A stretch of DNA of 64,000 bases from Hydrogenobacter sp. T-2. Its GTDB lineage: Bacteria; Aquificota; Aquificia; Aquificales; Aquificaceae. Of the stretch, positions 36,338 through 45,127 are shown piece after piece (the stretch's first letter is position 1; each line of letters starts with the position of its first letter). The position numbers and the translations under genes were made by a program. The notes under the pieces were generated by a model. It had not been told where the DNA came from and searched no databases. It worked only from the letters and a program-made list of their open reading frames with translations. The DNA is taken from positions 440,041 through 504,040 of the forward strand of contig NZ_CP117180.1 of the NCBI RefSeq assembly GCF_033971325.1, written 5' to 3'.

Positions 36338-37080
36338 ATGAAAAGGTTTTGGGCTTTTTGGCTTGTTACTTTTAGCATGCTCTTAGGATGTGGAGGTTCT
36401 GGCTCTACTTTCTCTCAAGAGCAAACACTTGGAATATCCACCATACTCGTCCCTCTCTATTCCTACCCTGCGGACGTAAACTACAGAGGGCATCATTAGA
36501 GATTAGCTCAGTTGAGAAGCCAAAAGGAGATAATAGTGATAATAAATCCTGATAACGGTCCAGGTGCTACGAAATACCAAGAGTTTGAAAACATAATAAA
36601 CATATACAAGGCATCGGGTAAAAGGGTGTTGGGTTATGTGAAAACTGACTACGCTCGCAGAAATCCGCAAGAGGTCATAGCGGATATACAAAGGTATTTG
36701 GACTTTTATCCTCAGATAAAGGGCTCTTTCCTTGATGAGGTGAGCAAGAAGCTTAAAAATTTTGAATACTACAGACATATATACGATTATGTAAAGAAAC
36801 GCGGAAACTTTATGGTGGTAATAGACCCTGGGACAAAGATGCCTCAGGATTATTATAGCATGGCGGATAGGGTGTAGCCTTTGAGGACAGGTTAAGTTTC
36901 CTATACGACGGATATGGGCTAACGAGGGCAAACAGGAAGGATTGCTTTCTTGTGTACGGTGTAGAGGATATAGGGCAAGCAAAAGAGCTCCTTTCATACC
37001 TAACATCTCGTGGTGTTAGTTGTGTCTATGCGGTAGACAAAGACCCACCTTCATGGTTTATAAACTTACTTCCTACATGA
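36338..37080 (+). pseudogene. spherulin-4 family lipoprotein, broken by a TAG and a frameshift
   Basis: Read as one gene this would encode ~247 aa: a lipoprotein signal (MLLGC), PLYSYP, then INPDNGPGATKYQEF, GKRVLGYVKTDY, IKGSFLDEVS and VVIDPGT. These are the ordered motifs of the spherulin-4/GH135 fold, a family that includes glycan hydrolases. Two lesions are seen: an in-frame TAG at 36497-36499, where the family has a conserved Trp (TGG to TAG), and loss of one base near 36874, after which the frame runs on as AFEDRLSFLYDGYG to the TGA at 37078. The start has a good GGGAGG site. Confidence 0.75.
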
Positions 37081-37103
37081 AAGTTCTGTTAGAATAAAAC
37101 TCT

Positions 37104-37520
37104 ATGAAATTGCTCTTTCTTCTACTTATGCCTTACCTCTCTTTTGCCTTTTATCATTGCTTTTTTGATGCAGGTAAGAGGTATGGAGTTGACCCAGTCC
37201 TTTTGATAGCTATAGCAAGGGTAGAGAGCAATTTTAATCCAAGGGCTGTAAACGTCAACAAAAATGGCACAAAAGACTACGGCATTATGCAGATAAATTC
37301 TTCTTGGCTTGAGAGGTATAGGATTCCAAAGGAGTGGATTTTTGAACCTTGCTATAACATACACTTTGGTGCTATGGTGCTTAGAAGGTGTATGGAAAAA
37401 TACAAAAAAATAAGCCATGCGGTGGACTGCTACAACAAGGGAAGCAAAGCAAAGGGTCATGGTGCTTATGTGGAGAGCGTCTTTAGAAATTACAAAAGAT
37501 ACTACACTATGCTAAAATAG
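37104..37520 (+). CDS. lytic transglycosylase, IagB/VirB1-like
   Basis: The 138-aa protein has a signal peptide (MKLLFLLLMPYLSFA) and a goose-lysozyme-type SLT domain. The catalytic glutamate lies in IARVESNFNPRAVN near residue 40, followed by DYGIMQINSSWL near 61 and the AVDCYNKG region near 111. It would cut peptidoglycan strands, probably to let an envelope machine pass. A TAGAAT box ends 8 bp before the ATG, with no clear ribosome site, so the mRNA may be leaderless. Confidence 0.87.
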   Translation: MKLLFLLLMPYLSFAFYHCFFDAGKRYGVDPVLLIAIARVESNFNPRAVNVNKNGTKDYGIMQINSSWLERYRIPKEWIFEPCYNIHFGAMVLRRCMEKYKKISHAVDCYNKGSKAKGHGAYVESVFRNYKRYYTMLK

Positions 37521-37525
37521 ATAAA

Positions 37526-38446
37526 ATGAAGCGGAATTTTGTTGATCTTTGGGAGATAAGCTCTGAGGAAGGGTGGATTATACTCCAAGACGCTCTGAGT
37601 ATAAAAAAAGGTCTTGATAGGGAGAAGTATCTTAAAGATAAAAACATAGCCCTATACTTTACAAAACCCTCTACAAGAACTCGCGTATCCTTTGAGGTAG
37701 CTATAGCCCAGCTTGGTGGTAATACCATATTTCTGCAAGAGGAGAGCTTACAGGTTTCAAGGGGCGAAGACCTAAAGGATACTGCAAGAACCCTTTCAAG
37801 GTATGTGGATGGGATAGTTATAAGGACGGACTCTCACAAAAAGTTAGAGGAGTTTGCCAAATACTCAGATATACCTGTGATAAACGCTCTTACAGATATG
37901 GCACATCCATGCCAGATACTGAGCGATATCTTCACCCTTTACGAAACCTTTGGAGAGGATTTGCAGAGTATAAAGATAGCTTATGTGGGAGATGGAAACA
38001 ACGTGTGCAATACATGGCTTGTGGGTGCTGGGCTCTTTGGTCTTAAGCTTTTTGTGGCAACTCCAGAAGGTTATGAGCCAAGTAGTCTATACTATCAAGC
38101 TGGTGAAGACCTGTGCAAGATAACTGGAGGTAGCATATACCTAACTACGAACCCTGTAGAGGCGGTAAAGGACGCTCATGCAGTATACACAGATGTGTGG
38201 GTTAGCATGAACCAAGACAGAAAGGAGGAAAAGCTACAAACCCTAAGACCCTATCAGGTAAACAGGGATTTGCTATCATATGCAAAGCCAGAGGTCAAGG
38301 TTATGCACTGCCTCCCTGCAAGGAAGGGAGAGGAGATAACGGAAGAGGTCTTTGAGTCCCATGCGGACTTTATATTCACGCAGGCAGAAAACAGGCTTCA
38401 CACCCAAAAAGCACTGCTTAAGTTTTTGTTTTCTAACTCTACTTGA
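37526..38446 (+). CDS. argF: ornithine carbamoyltransferase
   Basis: The 306-aa enzyme makes citrulline from ornithine and carbamoyl phosphate. The carbamoyl-phosphate motif KPSTRTRVSFEVA is near residue 47, HPCQILSD near 128, and the ornithine motif MHCLPARKGEE near 257. Length is normal. The gene begins 5 bp after the transglycosylase stop and its end overlaps the convergent CZB gene by 8 bp. Confidence 0.95.
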   Translation: MKRNFVDLWEISSEEGWIILQDALSIKKGLDREKYLKDKNIALYFTKPSTRTRVSFEVAIAQLGGNTIFLQEESLQVSRGEDLKDTARTLSRYVDGIVIRTDSHKKLEEFAKYSDIPVINALTDMAHPCQILSDIFTLYETFGEDLQSIKIAYVGDGNNVCNTWLVGAGLFGLKLFVATPEGYEPSSLYYQAGEDLCKITGGSIYLTTNPVEAVKDAHAVYTDVWVSMNQDRKEEKLQTLRPYQVNRDLLSYAKPEVKVMHCLPARKGEEITEEVFESHADFIFTQAENRLHTQKALLKFLFSNST

Positions 38447-38804
38447 GGATTTCTCTCTTTAGTGCAAGAAGTAGTTGAAAAAGGTGAGTGGAGTCCTCTT
38501 TAGCCTTTTTTATTATTTCCACATCCTCTGGCTTTGGGTTTTGGGTATCTATTCTGCTGGCTATCTCGTGAAAATGACAATGAAGTTTTTCTATTTCATG
38601 TAGCATTTCTTTAATGTTATCCTCGTATTCTTCCATGTAAGGATATACCTCTTCATAAAACCTTTTCCCAAAGGCACATTCTCTGCAGGTCTTATGTTCA
38701 AAGGGCTGACAGCTTTCTATGGCTCTTTCCAGTTTGGAAATATATATGGCATGTTGAGAAAGGTATATGTCCAAATCTCTTAATAAACTTATTATCCCAA
38801 CCAT
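38439..38804 (-). CDS. CZB-domain (chemoreceptor zinc-binding) protein
   Basis: The 121-aa helical protein fits the CZB pattern: an early His (LSQHAIY, H18), a Cys-containing CAFGKRFY motif near residue 43, and the paired histidines of LHCHFHEIASRI near 74-79. CZB domains bind zinc with 3His/1Cys and sense zinc or oxidants such as hypochlorite. Here the domain stands alone without a receptor or cyclase. Further cysteines (CQPFEHKTCREC) may extend the site. GGGAGG lies 9 bp before the ATG. Partner unknown. Confidence 0.72.
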   Translation of the reverse strand: MVGIISLLRDLDIYLSQHAIYISKLERAIESCQPFEHKTCRECAFGKRFYEEVYPYMEEYEDNIKEMLHEIEKLHCHFHEIASRIDTQNPKPEDVEIIKKAKEDSTHLFQLLLALKREILK

Positions 38805-38836
38805 AGGAACAAACCTCCCTAATGTCTAAATAAATT

Positions 38837-40615
38837 TTACTCCACAGTAACAGTCTTTGCGAGGTTTCGTGGTTGGTCCACGTCAAGACCAAGATAGTCC
38901 GCTATGTAGTATGCAAATAGCTGTAGCGGAATAATGGTCAAGAAGGGTGTGAGGTTTTCTTCTATCTGTGGCACTTCAAGGATATCTTGGCAAAGGTCTT
39001 TTAGTTTTTGGTCTTTTCTAAAGCCCACTCCTATTACTTTTCCTTTTCTTGCGAGCACTTCCTCTATGTTGGATAAAATTTTCTCGTAAACCCTATCGGT
39101 TGGTGCTATGGCTATAACGGGCATACGCTCATCTATAAGGGCTATTGGTCCGTGTTTCATCTCTCCTGCGGGATAGCCCTCTGCGTGGATGTAGGATATC
39201 TCCTTTAGCTTTAGTGCACCCTCAAGGGCTACCGGATAGCTCAGGTATCTGCCAAGATATATAGCGTTTTTAAACTCCGCATACTTGAGGGCTATTTCCT
39301 TTACCTTTTCAGCTTCCGATAGAACTTCTTCCACAAGGTGAGGAACTTTGAGAAGGTTTTCCATAAGGTTTTCCCTTTCTTCTGAATGGCTCACCGCAAG
39401 GGCGTAAAGAACTGCAAGCTGTGCGGTAAAGGTCTTTGTGGCAGCAACCCCTATCTCTGGTCCCGCATGAGTGTATAGGCTATAGTCAGATTCTCTGTCT
39501 AAGGCACTGCCTATTACGTTCACTATTGAAAGGAGCATAGCCCCCTTTTCTTTCATGGCAAAGGAGGCAAACCTCGTATCTGCGGTTTCACCAGATTGGG
39601 ATATGGCTATTATTAGGTCTCCATCTCCTATTGGGCTGTCTGAGTATCTAAGTTCTGAAGCATACACGAGCTCCACAGGAATTTTTGCATACCTTTCTAT
39701 CCAATACTTTCCTACAAGACCTGCATGATAGGAGGTTCCGCAGGCAACCACCAATACCCTGCGAAAGTCTCTTAGGTTTATTGGTATGTCATAGCTTCTT
39801 GAAATGTAGCCTCTTATGGTATCTCCAAGAGTTCTTGGCTGTTCAAATATTTCCTTTAGCATAAAGTGCTTAAAACCACCCTTTTCTGCAGAAAGCGTGT
39901 CCCATGGCACGTGCATTATCTCCTTGGTAAGCAGGTTGCCTTCAAAGTCGTATATGAAAAAGCCGTCAGGTCTTAGGTCCACTACTTCTCCGTCGTTGAG
40001 AGGTATCACATCCTTTGTAAAGGGCAAAAGGGCTGGTATGTCAGAGGCTATAAAGTTTTCTCCTTTGCCTATACCTACCACGAGAGGGCTTCCGTACCGC
40101 ACCGCCACCGCTCTGTTTGGTTCTTTCATGGTTATTACCGCAAAGGCATAAGCTCCCTTCAACTTTTTTATAGCCTTGAGAACTGCCTTTAGGAGGTCTC
40201 CCTCATAGTTAAGAGAAATAAGGTGTGCTATGGTTTCTGTGTCCGTCTGCGTCTTGTATTCTATACTTTTTCTTTGAAGCTCTTCTTTTAGTTCTCTGTA
40301 GTTTTCTATGATGCCATTGTGAACCACTGCAAACTCACCCTTGCTGTCCACATGAGGGTGGGCGTTTAGCTCACAGACCTCTCCGTGGGTTGCCCATCTT
40401 GTATGCCCTATACCTGTGGTAGCCTTTAATTCTTTCCCCCAGAGGCTTCTTATGAGCTCCCTTATCTTGCCTACCTTTTTCTCTACATAGAGCTTCCCGT
40501 TTTCTATTAGGGCGACGCCTGCAGAGTCATAACCTCTATACTCAAGCCTTTCAAGCCCTTGCAATAAGACAAGAAGGGCAGGGCTTGTTCCTGCATAGCC
40601 TACTATTCCACACAT
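38837..40615 (-). CDS. glmS: glutamine-fructose-6-phosphate aminotransferase (isomerizing)
   Basis: The 592-aa enzyme makes glucosamine-6-phosphate for cell wall and lipopolysaccharide. The N-terminal glutaminase domain starts with the catalytic cysteine (MCGIVGYAG). Two SIS domains follow, with CGTSYHAG near residue 292 and SQSGETADT near 338, and the C terminus ends NLAKTVTVE as usual. No glmS ribozyme fits in the 17 bp before the divergent trmFO start. A TATAAT box 7 bp before the ATG suggests a leaderless message. Confidence 0.95.
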   Translation of the reverse strand: MCGIVGYAGTSPALLVLLQGLERLEYRGYDSAGVALIENGKLYVEKKVGKIRELIRSLWGKELKATTGIGHTRWATHGEVCELNAHPHVDSKGEFAVVHNGIIENYRELKEELQRKSIEYKTQTDTETIAHLISLNYEGDLLKAVLKAIKKLKGAYAFAVITMKEPNRAVAVRYGSPLVVGIGKGENFIASDIPALLPFTKDVIPLNDGEVVDLRPDGFFIYDFEGNLLTKEIMHVPWDTLSAEKGGFKHFMLKEIFEQPRTLGDTIRGYISRSYDIPINLRDFRRVLVVACGTSYHAGLVGKYWIERYAKIPVELVYASELRYSDSPIGDGDLIIAISQSGETADTRFASFAMKEKGAMLLSIVNVIGSALDRESDYSLYTHAGPEIGVAATKTFTAQLAVLYALAVSHSEERENLMENLLKVPHLVEEVLSEAEKVKEIALKYAEFKNAIYLGRYLSYPVALEGALKLKEISYIHAEGYPAGEMKHGPIALIDERMPVIAIAPTDRVYEKILSNIEEVLARKGKVIGVGFRKDQKLKDLCQDILEVPQIEENLTPFLTIIPLQLFAYYIADYLGLDVDQPRNLAKTVTVE

Positions 40616-40618
40616 GCC

Positions 40619-40628
40619 TAAAATTATA
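40619..40628. promoter_or_regulatory. overlapping divergent -10 boxes of glmS and trmFO
   Basis: Only 17 bp separate the two start codons. TATAAT on the minus strand (40628-40623) ends 7 bp before the glmS ATG, and TAAAAT on the plus strand (40619-40624) ends 8 bp before the trmFO ATG. The boxes overlap, so the two promoters should compete and both transcripts should begin at or next to the start codon. Confidence 0.5.
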
Positions 40629-40632
40629 AGCT

Positions 40633-41937
40633 ATGGAGGAAGTTATAGTAATAGGTGGTGGTCTTGCAGGTTCAGAAGCCAGCTATAGACTGGCAAACAT
40701 GGGTCTTAGGGTATTACTCTATGAGATGAGACCCAACCAATACACCCCAGCCCACAGGACAGATAAACTGGCTGAGCTCGTATGCAGTAATACTCTTGGG
40801 AGCCTTGAGATTACCTCTGGTGCTGGACTTTTAAAGGCGGAGATGGAAATGCTTAACTCCTTGATAGTAGAAGCTGGCAGATACGCCTACGTGCCAGCAG
40901 GCACAGCCCTTGCGGTAGACAGGGAGCTTTTTTCTGAATACATAACTCGCAAAATAACAGAGCATCCCAACATAAAGTTAATAAGAGAAGAGGTAAAGAA
41001 AGTTCCAAGAGACAGGGTAGTTATTATTGCTTCTGGACCCCTGACATCCAAAGCCCTCGCGGAGGACATAAAGGAGCTTATAGGTTTTGATTATCTTTAC
41101 TTTTACGACGCCATATCGCCTATTGTTGAAGCGGATAGCGTGGACTTTTCAAAGGGTTTTTGGGCTTCTCGCTATGGAAAGGGTGGAGATGACTACTTTA
41201 ACTGCCCCCTTACGGAAGAAGAATACAAGGTCTTTTACGAAGAGCTTCTTAAGGCGGAGAAGGTAAAGCCAAAGGACTTTGAAAACCTCGTTTACTTTGA
41301 AGGCTGTATGCCAATAGAAGAACTCGCAGAAAGAGGATACAAAACATTGCTTTTTGGACCCATGAAGCCAGTAGGTCTAAAGGACCCGCATACCAGAAAA
41401 GAACCCTTCGCTGTGGTTCAGCTAAGAAAGGAAAACAAAGAAGGCACACTGCTTTCTCTTGTAGGCTTTCAGACGCGCATGACTTATTCAGAACAAAAAA
41501 GAGTTCTCAGGCTAATACCCTGTCTTAGAAATGCGGTTTTTGTGAAACTTGGTTCTATGCATAGAAATACCTTTATACAGTCAAACCGAATTCTCACACC
41601 CTTTTTGAATATGAGAAAGTATGAAAATATCTTTTTTGCAGGACAGATAACAGGTGTGGAGGGATACATTGCATCCGCAGGCACTGGTCTGTTAGCTGGT
41701 ATAAACGCAGGAAGGCTTATAAAGGGTAAACCCTTGGTTGTCCCATCAGAGGAGACCATGTTAGGTTCTCTTGTAAGGTATATAACCATCAAAGAAGGAA
41801 CGCTCCAGCCTATGTCTCCCGTGCTTGGACTTTTGCCACCTCTGGAGAAAAAGGTAAAGGATAAGCAGGAGAGGAAAAGGCTCTTGTCAGAGAGGGCTAT
41901 AAAGGCTATGCAAAGTTGGATACTTGAGTTGACATAA
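40633..41937 (+). CDS. trmFO: tRNA (uracil-5-)-methyltransferase, folate-dependent
   Basis: The 434-aa flavoprotein methylates U54 of tRNA with methylenetetrahydrofolate. The FAD motif VIGGGLAGSEASYRLAN starts at residue 5, followed by MRPNQYTPAHRTDKLAELVCSNT. The C-terminal GQITGVEGYIASAGTGLLAG lies near 338. Length is normal for the family. There is no clear ribosome site, in line with a near-leaderless transcript from the TAAAAT box. Confidence 0.94.
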   Translation: MEEVIVIGGGLAGSEASYRLANMGLRVLLYEMRPNQYTPAHRTDKLAELVCSNTLGSLEITSGAGLLKAEMEMLNSLIVEAGRYAYVPAGTALAVDRELFSEYITRKITEHPNIKLIREEVKKVPRDRVVIIASGPLTSKALAEDIKELIGFDYLYFYDAISPIVEADSVDFSKGFWASRYGKGGDDYFNCPLTEEEYKVFYEELLKAEKVKPKDFENLVYFEGCMPIEELAERGYKTLLFGPMKPVGLKDPHTRKEPFAVVQLRKENKEGTLLSLVGFQTRMTYSEQKRVLRLIPCLRNAVFVKLGSMHRNTFIQSNRILTPFLNMRKYENIFFAGQITGVEGYIASAGTGLLAGINAGRLIKGKPLVVPSEETMLGSLVRYITIKEGTLQPMSPVLGLLPPLEKKVKDKQERKRLLSERAIKAMQSWILELT

Positions 41938-41969
41938 AGAGTGAGGTTTATATAATTGAATATTAAGCT

Positions 41970-42272
41970 ATGGAAGAGAGAATAGGCATATATGATATAG
42001 TGCGGAATAATTTTGCAGGGTCGAGGCACTATGCGGAGATAATAAGAGAGACCGTTTACCAGCATATTCAGAAGGGTAGAAGGGTTGTTTTAGACTTTGA
42101 GAATATTGATTTAATAACTCAAAGTTTTGCGGACGAATTGATAGGTATATTCGTGAGGGCTTTTGGAGTAGACTTTGTTAAGACAAACATATCTGTTATA
42201 AACGCTAATAAAAATATAAGAAATATTTTGAACGCAGTAGTATCTTATAGCAGACAATTTCAAACCGCTTAA
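41970..42272 (+). CDS. STAS-like DUF4325 protein
   Basis: The 100-aa protein matches the small STAS-like group: GSRHYAEIIRETV, VVLDFENIDLITQSFADELIG near residue 40 and NKNIRNILNAV near 82. Such proteins resemble anti-sigma-factor antagonists but are often paired with a histidine-kinase-type ATPase. Here such an ATPase gene is tail-to-tail with a 4-bp overlap. A TATAAT box lies 13 bp upstream. A two-protein switch is inferred; its target is unknown. Confidence 0.75.
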   Translation: MEERIGIYDIVRNNFAGSRHYAEIIRETVYQHIQKGRRVVLDFENIDLITQSFADELIGIFVRAFGVDFVKTNISVINANKNIRNILNAVVSYSRQFQTA

Positions 42273-42967
42273 AAAACATCCTCATCCTCTTGCGTTGATA
42301 GCTTCATGCTTATGTAAAGTCCTATGCCATAGTCCGAAACTTTCCTTTTAAACTTATCCCTGCATAACCTTATGTAAACTATACTACCATCCCAGTTAAA
42401 ATCACATTCTAATGTTTTGCCTGATACCACGTCATACAAGGCGTTTCCTGAAATCATATACATTAAACCCTCACAGTCCTTTAGTATTTCTGAGATTATA
42501 TATAAGCCCATACCTGCATGTTTGACTGCAGATGAATATACCATTTTAGCATATCCAGAAACTCCTTTCTTTACCGCTTCTTTTAGGGCATCTTTATGAG
42601 TTTCTACTTTTCTTACCCTTGAAATTGTCTTCAAGAAGCCTAAGCCTCTATCAACAACACCTATTTCTATTTCATCAATGTTAGGATAAACTTGACAATA
42701 TACAGTAGCTGGGCTTTGTCCATGAATAAGAAAGTTTATTACCAATTCACTTAGTATGTAGGAAAGTTCCTCTTCATAGTCCTGCGAGCTCGCCAATCTT
42801 TGAATTATTTCTTTGACTATCCTATCAGACTGGGCTTCTGTTTGTATTTTCTTAATGGGAACAGTAGTATAGGATATTTCATCTTCTTGAAGTATGCGAT
42901 TGACATAGCTTTCTATGTCAGGGTTGAGTTTAACATTACGCTTATCCATAGCTCTAAGAATAGCCAC
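42269..42967 (-). CDS. GHKL ATPase-domain regulatory protein (anti-sigma/kinase-like)
   Basis: The 232-aa protein contains a GHKL ATP-binding fold: the N box ELVINFLIHG near residue 92, the G1 motif VVDRGLGFL near 117 and the G2 motif HAGMGLYIISEI near 155. No phospho-acceptor histidine or dimerisation domain is seen, so it is not a normal sensor kinase. The start is GTG 42967, or perhaps ATG 42949, since neither has a strong ribosome site. The convergent STAS-like gene suggests they regulate each other. Confidence 0.72.
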   Translation of the reverse strand: MAILRAMDKRNVKLNPDIESYVNRILQEDEISYTTVPIKKIQTEAQSDRIVKEIIQRLASSQDYEEELSYILSELVINFLIHGQSPATVYCQVYPNIDEIEIGVVDRGLGFLKTISRVRKVETHKDALKEAVKKGVSGYAKMVYSSAVKHAGMGLYIISEILKDCEGLMYMISGNALYDVVSGKTLECDFNWDGSIVYIRLCRDKFKRKVSDYGIGLYISMKLSTQEDEDVF

Positions 42968-43086
42968 AAAAAAGGTTCTACAAAGTCAACATAGAGAGAT
43001 CTAAGTTTGGAGTAGATGTAGCTTCCTTTAAGAAATCACAAGCAACTTCTATATTTCTGAATGATAGATTACCAACAAACATGCCT

Positions 43087-43092
43087 TATAAT
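43087..43092 (+). promoter_or_regulatory. -10 box of the SRP RNA gene
   Basis: TATAAT at 43087-43092 places the start of transcription near 43099-43101, exactly where the SRP RNA stem begins. No clear -35 element is visible. Confidence 0.6.
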
Positions 43093-43100
43093 TATAAACA

Positions 43101-43178
43101 GCCCCGCAACGGGACAGGGTTGAACCCCGCCAGGCCCGAAAGGGAGCAACGGTAGACCCGCAGTCTCGGGTGCGGGGT
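43101..43178 (+). ncRNA. ffs: signal recognition particle RNA, small bacterial (4.5S) type
   Basis: The terminal stem is CCCCGCA (43102-43108) with TGCGGGG (43171-43177). The apical part contains the conserved Ffh-binding pieces CAGGCCCGAAAGGGAGCA and ACGGTA. A GAAA tetraloop closes the stem. Total size is about 78 nt, typical of the Alu-less bacterial form. Its 3' end nearly meets the end of the convergent trpB2 gene. Confidence 0.93.
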
Positions 43179-44477
43179 TTAAGTATCTGGAAGCTCTCCC
43201 TTTAAATACATATGGTAAGCGTTGAGGTCAAAGTATCCGTGTCCTGAGAGGTTAAAGAGGATAACCTTTTCTTCTCCAGTCTTCTTGCACTCAAGGGCTA
43301 TGTCTATTGCCTTTCTTATGGCGTGGGCGGACTCTGGAGCGGGCACTATACCTTCTGTCCTTGCAAAGATAACAGCGGATTCAAAGATTTCTCTTTGTTT
43401 GTAGGCGGATGCGGAGACAAAACCTTCATGATACAAAAGACAGACAAGTGGTGCATCACCGTGATAACGCAAGCCACCTGCATGTATGGGGGGAGGCACA
43501 AAATCATGTCCCAATGTATACATCTTTATAAGGGGCGTAAGCCCAACCGTGTCTCCATAATCGTATCTATATTCTCCTTCTGTGAGGGTTGGGCAAGCTT
43601 TGGGCTCAACCGCTATCACCTCAAGGTTTGGTTTCTCTCCTGTTAGTTTATCCTTCAAAAAGGGGAAGGCTATGCCTGCAAAGCTACTCCCACCACCTAT
43701 ACAACCTATCACATAGTCTGGGTAGTATCCTGCCATTTCCATCTGTAGCTTTGCCTCAAGCCCAATGACTGTCTGGTGAAGTAAAACATGGTTTAGGACG
43801 CTTCCGAGAGAATATTTGGTGTCTGGTGTAGAAACCGCCCTCTCTATGGCTTCGCTTATGGCGATGCCAAGGCTTCCTGGGTGTTCTGGGTTTTCGTCAT
43901 AAAACCTCCTCCCTGACTGCGTGAAGGGGCTTGGAGAAGGGACCACTTTGCCACCCCAAGTTTCCATAAGTATCCTTCTAAAGGGTTTTTGGTTATAGCT
44001 CACTCTTACCATAAAAACCTCGCATTCAAGCCCAAAGAACTGGGTAGCGAAGGAAAGAGAGCTTCCCCACTGACCTGCTCCCGTTTCTGTGGTAAGCCTT
44101 TTCACGCCAGATATCTTGTTGTAGTATGCTTGTGCAACCGCAGTGTTTGGCTTGTGGCTTCCAGGAGGGGAGACGCTCTCGTTTTTGTAGAAGATCTTTG
44201 CAGGTGTGCCTAAGTATTCTTCAAGGTTTTTTGCCCTATGAAGGGGAGTAGGTCTCCAGAGGCTGTATATTCTTAGCACCTCTTCTGGAATATCTATCCA
44301 TTCCTTGTCTGAAACCTCCTGCTCCACTATGGGCTCTGGGAATATGGCAAGGAGCTTGTCTGGGCTAACAGGTTGACCAGTTTGGGGGTCAAGAGGTGGG
44401 TCAAGGGGTTTTGGAAGGTAAGGCACTATGTTAAACCACCTTTTTGGTATCTGACTTTCTGAAAGGAAATACTTCAT
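43179..44477 (-). CDS. trpB2: tryptophan synthase beta chain, TrpB2 type
   Basis: The 432-aa PLP enzyme matches the TrpB2 group: N-terminal [39 protein letters not shown] near residue 75, the PLP lysine in [11 protein letters not shown] near 107, and [12 protein letters not shown] near 260. TrpB2 enzymes use indole and serine and usually work without the classical TrpA contact. No trpA is near. GGAGGGTAAC precedes the ATG. Confidence 0.92.
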   Translation of the reverse strand: MKYFLSESQIPKRWFNIVPYLPKPLDPPLDPQTGQPVSPDKLLAIFPEPIVEQEVSDKEWIDIPEEVLRIYSLWRPTPLHRAKNLEEYLGTPAKIFYKNESVSPPGSHKPNTAVAQAYYNKISGVKRLTTETGAGQWGSSLSFATQFFGLECEVFMVRVSYNQKPFRRILMETWGGKVVPSPSPFTQSGRRFYDENPEHPGSLGIAISEAIERAVSTPDTKYSLGSVLNHVLLHQTVIGLEAKLQMEMAGYYPDYVIGCIGGGSSFAGIAFPFLKDKLTGEKPNLEVIAVEPKACPTLTEGEYRYDYGDTVGLTPLIKMYTLGHDFVPPPIHAGGLRYHGDAPLVCLLYHEGFVSASAYKQREIFESAVIFARTEGIVPAPESAHAIRKAIDIALECKKTGEEKVILFNLSGHGYFDLNAYHMYLKGELPDT

Positions 44478-44498
44478 GTTACCCTCCTACGGAGAATT

Positions 44499-45053
44499 TT
44501 AACTCACAGCCTTCCATATTATCTCCGCCATTTCCTCCTCAAGACCCTCTTTCTTCTCTAAAAGCCCAGCCTCTACAAGCAGAAAAACCCTTTCAAGAGC
44601 TCCTACAAAAACAGCAAGTGCGTATTCTTTTCCTATCTTTACCGAACCCACCCTTATACCTTCTTCTATAAGCTCAAGAATTGCATCCTTAGGAAGAGGG
44701 CTAAAGTTTTTCACATCCTGGGCTCTAAGATAATGAAAGAGGTCAAGATACTTAAAGGCGGATGGGTTTTCAAAGCAAAAGCTCAGAAAGTTATGAACAG
44801 TCAGATAAAACTTTTCCTTGTAGCTTATGGGAGACCTTATCCCAGACAAAAGCCTGTTGTAGAATTCTTCGGAGTATAAACTAAAAAGACCAAGAACTAT
44901 CTCATCTTTACTACTGAAATGCCTGTATATGGCTCCTTCTGTTATACCAACTTCCCTCGCTATGTCTTTTACCGTAGTCTCTCTTATACCCTTCTCAGAA
45001 AATAATTTTAGAGATGCATCCAGAATCTTTTCTCTGGTGCTTTTTCTACGCAT
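44499..45053 (-). CDS. TetR/AcrR-family transcriptional regulator
   Basis: The 184-aa regulator has the TetR helix-turn-helix at its N terminus: REKILDASLKLFSEKGIRETTVKDIAREVGITEGAIYRHFSS in the first 55 residues, then a helical ligand domain. A TATAAT box (45069-45064 on the minus strand) ends 10 bp before the ATG. No efflux gene is adjacent, so the target and ligand are unknown; it stands between trpB2 and the divergent helicase gene. Confidence 0.87.
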   Translation of the reverse strand: MRRKSTREKILDASLKLFSEKGIRETTVKDIAREVGITEGAIYRHFSSKDEIVLGLFSLYSEEFYNRLLSGIRSPISYKEKFYLTVHNFLSFCFENPSAFKYLDLFHYLRAQDVKNFSPLPKDAILELIEEGIRVGSVKIGKEYALAVFVGALERVFLLVEAGLLEKKEGLEEEMAEIIWKAVS

Positions 45054-45127
45054 AGTAAATTTTATTATACAGTAGGTCAGTATGAACTTGCTTACTCTCT
45101 TAGCTTTATAATCTTAAAGCCTAAGCT

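Noticed and set aside
38805-40632. A glmS ribozyme in front of glmS
   Set aside because: Only 17 bp separate glmS from the divergent trmFO start, and a -10 box lies 7 bp before the ATG.
43171-43180. Rho-independent terminator for SRP RNA
   Set aside because: The GC-rich 3' arm belongs to the SRP RNA stem itself and is followed by only three T residues.
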